From assembly GCF_902686445.1 (NCBI RefSeq), contig NC_062232.1, forward strand, positions 19,946,897-20,010,896: DNA of 64,000 nucleotides, in the 5' to 3' direction. The notes beneath the pieces are model-generated. The model made no database searches, had not been told where the DNA came from, and saw nothing but the letters and a program-made list of their open reading frames with translations. Each line of letters begins with the position of its first letter. The stretch's first letter is position 1. The position numbers and the translations under genes are program-made. Source of the stretch: Sciurus carolinensis. Taxonomy: Eukaryota; Chordata; Mammalia; Rodentia; Sciuridae. Of the stretch, positions 57,165 through 64,000 are shown piece after piece.

Positions 57165-60100
57165 ATGAGTCAAATGACTGGGAATACAAATCATCTCACA
57201 ATAATAACCCTGAATGTTAATGGCCTGAACTCACCAATCAAAAGACATAGACTGGCAGATTGGATTAAAAAGAAAAATCCAACTATATGCTGCCTGCAAG
57301 AGACTCATCTCATAGAAAGAGATACCCATAGACTAAAGGTGAAAGGATGGGAAAAAACATACCATGCACATGGACACAGAAAAAAAGCCGGAGTATCCAT
57401 CCTCATATCAGATATGTGAACTTCAAACTAAAGTTAGTCAGAACGGATAAAGAAGGACATTTCATACTGCTTAAGGAAAGCATAAATCAGCAAGACATAA
57501 CAATCATAAATATCTATGCTCGAAGTAGTGGCTTATCCATGTAGGTCAAACGAATCCTTTTCAGTTCCAGGAATCAAATAGACCACAACACAATAATAGT
57601 AGGTGATTTTAACAAACCTTGTGCATCACTGGACAGATCCTGCAAACAAAAATTGAACAAAGAAAACATAGGTGACAAAATAGTTGGTTCTTTGAAAGAA
57701 TAAAGAAAATTGATAAATCCTTAGCCACACTAACAAAGAGAAGGAGAGAGAAAAATCAAATTATTAAAATTCTGAATGAACAAGGAAATATGACTAACAA
57801 CACAAGTGAAACACAAAACATAAATAGAAGCTATTTTGAAAATCTATACAACAACAAAATAGAAAATCTCAAAGATATCAACAGGTTTCTAGAGACATAT
57901 GAATTACCTAAACTGAACCAGAGGGACATACACAATTTAAATAGCTCAATTACAAGTAATGAAATAGAAGAAGTCATCAAAAGCCTACCAACAAAGAAAA
58001 GTCCGGGAGCAGATGGGTTCTCAGCCGAGTTCTACAAAACCTTTAAAGAAGAGCTCATTCCAACACTTCTCAAAGTATTACATGAAATAGAAGAGGAAGA
58101 AACCCTCCCAAACTCATTCTATGAAGCCAATATCACCCTGATACTTAAACCAGTCAGAGACACATCAAGGAAAGAACATTTCAGACCAATATCCTTAATG
58201 AACATTGATGCAAACATTCTCAACAAAATCTTAGCAAATCACATATAAAAATATATTAAAAAGATAGTGCACCACGATCAAGTGGGTTTTATCCCAGGAA
58301 TGCAAGGTTGGTTCAACACCCGGAAATCAATAAATGTAATTCACCATAACAGACTTAAAGTCAAGAATCACATGATTATTGCAATAGATGCAGAAAAAGC
58401 ATTTGGTAAAATACAGTATCCTGTCATGCTCAGAACATGAGAAAAAATAGGGATAGTGGGAACATTCCTTAACACTGTAAAGGCCATGTATCCTAAGCCC
58501 ATGGCCAATATCATTCTAAATGGTAAAAAACTGAAAGCATTCCCCCTAAGAACTAGAACAAGGCAGGGACACCCTCTTTCACCAATTCTATCAACATTGT
58601 CCTCGAAACTCTAGCCAGAGAAATTAGACAGATCAAGGAAAATAAAGAGATATGAATAGAAAAAGAAGAACTCAAACTATCCCTATTTGCTAATGACATG
58701 ATTATATATTTACAGGAACCCGGAAATTCCACCAGAAAGCTTTTAGAACTCATAAGTGAATTCAGTAAATTAGCAGGATGTAAGTTCAATGCTCATAAAT
58801 CTAATGCATTTTTATACATAAGTGATGAATCTTCAGGAAGAGAAGTTAGGAAAACTACCCCATTCACAAAAGCTTTGAAAAAAATAAAATACTTGGGGAT
58901 CAATCTAACAAAAGAGGTGAAAGACCTCTCCAGTAAGAACTACAGAACCCTAAAGAAAAAAAATTAAAGAAAACCTCAGAAGATGGAAAGATCTCCCATG
59001 TTCTTGGATAGGTAGAATTAATATTTCAAAATGGCCATACTACCACAAGTGCTATACAGATTCAATGCAATTCCAATTAAAATTCAAATGATGTACCTTA
59101 CAGAAATAGAGCAAGAAATCATGAAATTCATCTGGAAGAACAAGAAACCCAGAATAGCTGAAGCAATCCTTAGTAGGAAGAGTGAAGCAGTGGGTATTGC
59201 AATACCAGATCTTCAACTATACTACAAAGCAATAGTAACAAAAACAGCATGGTGTTGGCAGCAAAATAAACAGGTAGATCAATGGTACAGAATAGAGGAC
59301 ATGAACACAAACCCAAATAAATACAATTTTCTCATACCAGACAAAGGGGCCAAAAATATGCAATGGAGAAAAGAGAGCCTCTTCAACAAATGTTGCTGGG
59401 AAAAGTGGAAATCCATATACAACAGAATGAAACTAAACCCCTTTCTCTCACCCTGCACAAAAATCAACTCACAATGGATCAAGGACCTTGAAATCCGACC
59501 AGAGATCCTTCATCTTATAGAAGAAAAAGTAGGTCCAAATCTTCAATATGTCAGCTTAGGATCAGACTTCCTTAACACAAGAATCTCCCATAACACAAGA
59601 AAAAAAAAAGCAAGAAACAACAACTGGGATAGATTCAAACTAAAAAGCTTTCTCTCAGCAAAGGAAACTATCAGCAATGTGAAGAGATAGCCTACAGAGT
59701 GAGAGAAAATCTTTGCCACTCATACTTCAGATAGAGCACTAATTTCCAGAATATATAAAGAACTCAAAATACTCTACATGAAGAATACAAATAACCCAAT
59801 CAACAAATGGGCTAAGGATATAAACAGGCACTTCACAGAGAAGATCTACAAGCAATCAACATATATATGAAAAAATGTTCAACATCTCTAGTAATAAGAG
59901 AAATGCAAATCAAAACTACCCTAAGATTCCATCTCACCCGAACTAGAATGGCAATTATCAAGAATACAATTAACAATAGGTGTTGGTGAGGATGTGTGGA
60001 AAAAGGTACATTCATACATTGCTCCTGGGACTGCAGATGAGTGCGGCTACTTTGAAAAACAGTGTGAAGATTCCTTAGAAAACTTGGAATGGAACTCCCA

Positions 60101-60394
60101 TTTGACCCAGCTATCCCACTCATTGTCCTGTACCCACAGGACTTAAAATCAGCATACTACAGTGATGCAGCCACATCAATGTTCATAGCTGCTCAATTCA
60201 CAATAGCCAGATTGTGGAACCAACCTAGATGCCCCTCTATTGATGAATGGATAAAGAAACTGTGGTATATTTATACAATGGAATATTACTTAGTCATAAA
60301 GAATAACAAAATTATGGCATTTGCAGGCAAATGGATGAAATTGGAGAATATCATGCTAAGTGAGATAAGCCAATCTCTAAAAACCAAAGGATGA
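57165..60394 (+). pseudogene. L1 copy 2 ORF2, internally deleted and mutated
   Basis: The endonuclease start is present (TLNVNGLN, CCLQETHL). After 'gaacaaagaaaacatag' (57671) it jumps to 'gacaaaatagttggttc', removing about 0.58 kb that copy 1 keeps between about 11238 and 11826. The lost stretch includes the endonuclease end with SDH. The RT is open in pieces (57790-58248, 58698-58967, 59031-59690), and the catalytic motif reads LFAND near 58685 instead of FADD. A stop truncates the Cys/His region near 59988. The last codons end in a run-on stop at 60394. Confidence 0.92.
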
Positions 60395-60650
60395 ATGATC
60401 TCGCTGACAAGTGGATGATGATACATAATGGGGGGTGGGAGGGGGGCAAGAATGGAGGAAGGAGGGACTGTATAGAGGGAAAAGAGGGAGTGAGAGGGGT
60501 GGGAGGGAGGAAAATAATAACAGAGTGTATCAAATTATTACCCTATTTAAATGTATGATTACACAAATGGTATGCCTGTACTTCAGGTACAAACAGAATA
60601 ACAAGATGTATCCTGTTTGTTTACAATATAAATAAATTAAAAAAAAGAAA

Positions 60651-61695
60651 GCAATGAAAATTTATGAAATAACATTAAATGTCAAGTGAGTTGTAATTAG
60701 TTTAATATTCTACATGTTAATGGAACAAGAGATCTGCTTATCTGAATGTACTTCAAAAATAAGACCAATCAAATATCCTTGATCGAAGCAAATGATTCCA
60801 AGATGACTTTTAAACCCTTAATCAAACATTTAAATATTTTTTTCAAATTAAAAATGGTATGAAACTCATAGATCAAATTGAATTATGTTATAACTATCTC
60901 ACTGTGACCTAAGATACTTGTAATAGATCACATGGAAACTGCATCTGATAGTTTATAATCTGACTTTTATGTAATGAGAACTTCATGAATAATAGGGGAA
61001 ACACTTTCTTGAGTTTGGTAAGAGCAAAGAATTAGATTTATGGATTTCAAATACAAATAATAAACTGAATCACTTGGAGTATCAGAATATTAATAACGTA
61101 AAAAATCAACAATTTTATAGAGGCCTTCAAAATCTGTGGCTGATTGCTGTGTTTAGGCTAGCAAAGTATAAAAGTGCTTTCAGAGCCTGCATAATACCCA
61201 GCAATGCTATAATAAGCACTTCTTCTGTTGAATATGCAATACTATTTTTCAAACAACAGGACATATTTTATTTTAATTGGATAACTATTCAGAAATATTT
61301 TAAATAAATTTCCTTTGGGTACGGTATAATTTTTTGGAGGAAAACATATTCAAATATGTTTAATAAAATCTAAATTATTCACATGAGTTAACATGTTTAT
61401 TAATTGAAAGATTGCTTAATAGTTAAGTACTTTGTCCAGTTATTTTAGGTAAATCAAACTACATCCTAAGACATTTGTTTTATATATAACCTGACTGGTG
61501 GAGCTTTACTTTGTCAATCCAACTTGTACTGAACAATTTCATTTGTGGATATTCATTTTCTAATTCCTTTCATTGAAATTATATTATAAAATCAATTAAC
61601 TTATTCTTTCAAAGTATTGTACATATTTTAATGAAAATTGTGTGTCACAAATGGAAAAAACAAATGGATTAAACGATCTATTAGTTTGTAAAGAA
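60651..61695. other. AT-rich unique DNA, no gene seen
   Basis: A 77-codon frame at 61074-61307 has no known features. No named repeat. Confidence 0.5.
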
Positions 61696-63543
61696 AAAAA
61701 AAAAGTAAGGAGACAAAACAAGGACCCAAAGAGGAACAATCTGAATGGGACCTGAGGTCTCATCCCTTTGTATCTACTCATATATTAAAACAGAGAGAAA
61801 TCCTAGAACAAACAAGATAATTACAAACAAAGGACAGGCAAAAAAGAGGTAGGAGAATCCAGCTCAGAGAACATGAGGAAACAGGCAAACAAATCTCCTC
61901 CCCAAATTCTTAATCTCCCAACAAAGGATCCCACAGATAATGAGGGGGACTAAAGCCCAGAGAAATATTATAAAAACTGAGTTGAGAGCAATTTCAGGAG
62001 ATGAAAGACCACTTCAATAAAGAGAAATAGTGAAAAGAAACCAAAAAGAACTCCTAGAAATGAAAGACACTATCAATCAAAATAAAAATTCACTTGAAGG
62101 CATCATTAACAGATTAGAATGCATAGAAAAATAGAACCTCAGCCCTTGAAAGCAGAACTTCAGGCCTTAAATACAGAGTATACAATCTTGAGTACACAGT
62201 GCAATAAAAGAAAAAAATATATAGAACATGACCAGAACTGTGGGACAGCATTTAAAAATCAAACCTGAGAATCATTGGGATAGAAGAGAATATGGAGAAA
62301 AAAACTAAAGGCATAAAGAACATTTTCAATATGATAGCTAAAAAAATAATTTCCCATGTCACAAATGAGATAGACATCCATATACAAGAGTCTTACAGGA
62401 CACCAAATGGACCTATTCAAATGAGAAGCCAGATAAGATATATCATAATCAAAATGCTTAACATAGAAAAAAAGAAAGAATATTAAAACCCGCAAGAGAG
62501 AAACATCAGGTCACAGTTAGAGGCAAACCAAAAAGGCTTACTTCTGATTTCTCAGTTCAGATCCTAAAATCAAGGAGGACCTGGAATGAGATATTCCATG
62601 TCCTGTGAGAAAATAACTACCAGTCAAGGTTACTATACCCAGCAAAGCTCAGTTTCAAATTCTAGAGGGAAATAAAAACTTGCCATGACACGAAAAAAAA
62701 TTAAAGAATTCATGATTGTCAAGCCAGCACTACAAAGAATACACAAAGATAATCTGCACACAGGCACTAAAGAACAAACCCCGAAGTTCCCAAACAGAGG
62801 AAATTCAATAGAAAAATAACCCACTAAATGAGAATCAAGATAGGATAAAATATAGTAAAAGAACAAAATGATAGGGGACTGCAAACATATCTATACTAAC
62901 ATTGAATGTTAGTAGTCTCAAATTCCCAACTAAAAGACACATTTTGAGAATGGATCAAAAAACAAGATTTGACTATATGCTGTGTACAAGAGACTTATAT
63001 TATAGGCAAAGACATCCACAGGCTGAAGGTAAAACAATGGAAAAATTACAAAAAATGATATCACCACTGACTTCTAAAACTCAAAGGATTATCAGAATGC
63101 ATATTGAAAGTTTATATTCCAATAAACTGGAAAATCTGGATGACACTGACACATTTCTAGACACATAAGACCTTCCCAAACTGAACCAGGGAAATAAAGA
63201 AAACCTGAACAGAACAACAGAAAAATATCAAGTAATGAAATTGAAACAGCATTAAAAGCCTTTCAAAAGTGAAAAACCCAGGACCAGATGAATTCTCAGC
63301 AGAATTATACCAGACCTTTACAGAAGAATTAACACCAGTCTTTCTCAACTTATTGCATGAAATTGAAAGGGAGTGAACACTTCCAAATACATTCTATGAA
63401 GCCAGTATAACCCTGACACCAAAACCAGACAAAGACACATCATGGAAAGAAAATTGTAGGTCATTATCCCTGATGAACATAGACACAAAATCCTTAAAAT
63501 TATTAGCAAGCTGCATTAAGAAGCACATCTGAAAGTTAATACA

Positions 63544-63752
63544 AGCTGGGCACAGTGATGCACACCTTTAATACCAGTGGCTCTGGAGGCTGAGGCAAGA
63601 GAATTTCAAGTTCAAAGCCAGCCTCAGCAATATAGCAAGAGCAACTTAGTAAGACCCTGTCCCTAAATAAGTAAATAAAAATGGCTGAAGACATGGATCG
63701 GTGGTTAGGCACCTCTGAGTTCAATCCCTGGTACTCTCCCACCCACCAAAAA
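63544..63752 (+). repeat. B1-dID composite SINE in L1 copy D
   Basis: 'gggcacagtgatgcacacct', 'ggctctggaggctgaggcaa', 'taagaccctgtccctaaata', then the ID half with 'gttcaatccctggtact'. It separates 'gaagcacatctgaaag' from 'acactatgatcaattag' in the L1. No clear duplication seen. Confidence 0.85.
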
Positions 63753-63893
63753 TAGATAAGACACTATGATCAATTAGATTTCATTTCAGGGGTGCAAGAT
63801 TGGTTCAATATATGCAAATCAAAAAATTAAACAGAATTAAGGACAATAATCACATGATCATTTCAATAGATGCAGAAGAGGCCTTGGAATAAG

Positions 63894-63975
63894 CACCTAT
63901 TCATATTAAAAATGCTGGAGAAGACAGGGATACAGCACCCATTCATATTGAAAATGCTGGAGAAGACAGGGACCT
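63894..63975 (+). repeat. 42-bp tandem duplication in L1 ORF2 remnant
   Basis: 'cacctattcatattaaaaat' at 63894 recurs as 'cacccattcatattgaaaat' at 63936, both followed by 'gctggagaagacaggga'. Period 42 bp, a multiple of three. Confidence 0.9.
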
Positions 63976-64000
63976 CAACATTATAAAGGCCATTTATGAC

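Larger units (their letters stand above)
55238..60650 (+). mobile_element. young-type LINE-1 (copy 2), near full length, degraded
   Basis: Same lineage as the 8.18-kb element: shared 5' UTR end, ORF1, ORF2 and 3' UTR tail. It has a different tandem block in the 5' UTR, lacks the 68-bp monomers and lacks the telomere-like block. ORF1 and ORF2 carry several stops and shifts, and about 0.58 kb of the endonuclease is deleted. No clear target duplication was found, so the 5' end is approximate. Older than copy 1. Confidence 0.9.
61700..64000 (+). mobile_element. old L1 copy D, ORF1 and start of ORF2, cut by window end
   Basis: ORF1 text from about 61800 ('gaaatgaaagacactatcaa', 'aacctgagaatcattgggat', 'gtcttacaggacaccaaatg') runs to 62760. 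The ORF2 start lies near 62880 ('actaacattgaatgttagta'). The sequence near 63050 jumps from the endonuclease start to the region before the RT, so most of the endonuclease is deleted. RT text follows ('aaaacccaggaccagatgaa', 63273) to the window edge. Broken by stops and by a SINE. Confidence 0.85.

Noticed and set aside
1..64000. A previously undescribed multi-gene biological system
   Set aside because: Both strands were read. All longer coding signals belong to L1 or to the RSL1D1 retrocopy, and the remaining open frames are short and unsupported.

Overview
This is a mammalian intergenic window with no recognisable functional host gene. It consists mostly of retrotransposons of several ages. 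The SINEs are ID elements (tRNA-Ala-like) and B1-like monomers fused to an ID-like right half (B1-dID type). Together with rodent-style L1s, this points to a squirrel-related rodent (ground squirrel, marmot, tree squirrel or a close relative). That assignment rests on repeat recognition by eye, not on a database search.

Layout. 1-8 kb: AT-rich DNA with a MIR, ID and B1-ID SINEs, an antisense old L1, and the 5' half of an ancient L1. 8.18-14.82 kb: a young, essentially full-length L1 inserted into that ancient L1, flanked by an exact 14-bp target-site duplication. It has a GC-rich 5' UTR containing about eight 68-bp tandem monomers, an intact ORF1, an ORF2 broken by a frameshift, and a G-rich 3' UTR carrying five telomere-like hexamers. 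14.84-19.4 kb: the rest of the ancient host L1, itself carrying L1 tails and an ID. 19.4-30 kb: older L1s in both orientations, including a near-complete but internally deleted copy at 24-28.9 kb, and a tiny twin-primed (5'-inverted) insertion at 29.09 kb. 30-44 kb: old L1 pieces, two LTRs (one a solo ERVK-like LTR with a 6-bp duplication), SINEs, L2/MIR remnants and a MER5A-like DNA transposon.

44.49-46.29 kb: a processed pseudogene of RSL1D1 with poly(A) tail, 13-bp target-site duplication and a later ID insertion in its 3' UTR. 46.4-50.8 kb: a decayed L1 with a young ID inside it. 52.4-55.2 kb: the long 5' UTR of an ancient L1. 55.24-60.65 kb: a second copy of the young-type L1, with a different 5' UTR repeat, a roughly 0.58-kb ORF2 deletion and a mutated catalytic Asp. 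61.7-64 kb: another old L1 running off the window, with a 42-bp tandem duplication at its end.

Nothing here works together as a host pathway. The coherent system is L1 and its dependants: L1 encodes the enzymes, and SINEs, the RSL1D1 retrocopy and L1 tail fragments show the products of target-primed reverse transcription. I found no convincing novel biological system. The observations most worth checking are the structure and turnover of the L1 5' UTR monomers, the telomere-like block in the L1 3' UTR, and the paired deletions that keep the RT region open while scrambling part of it.
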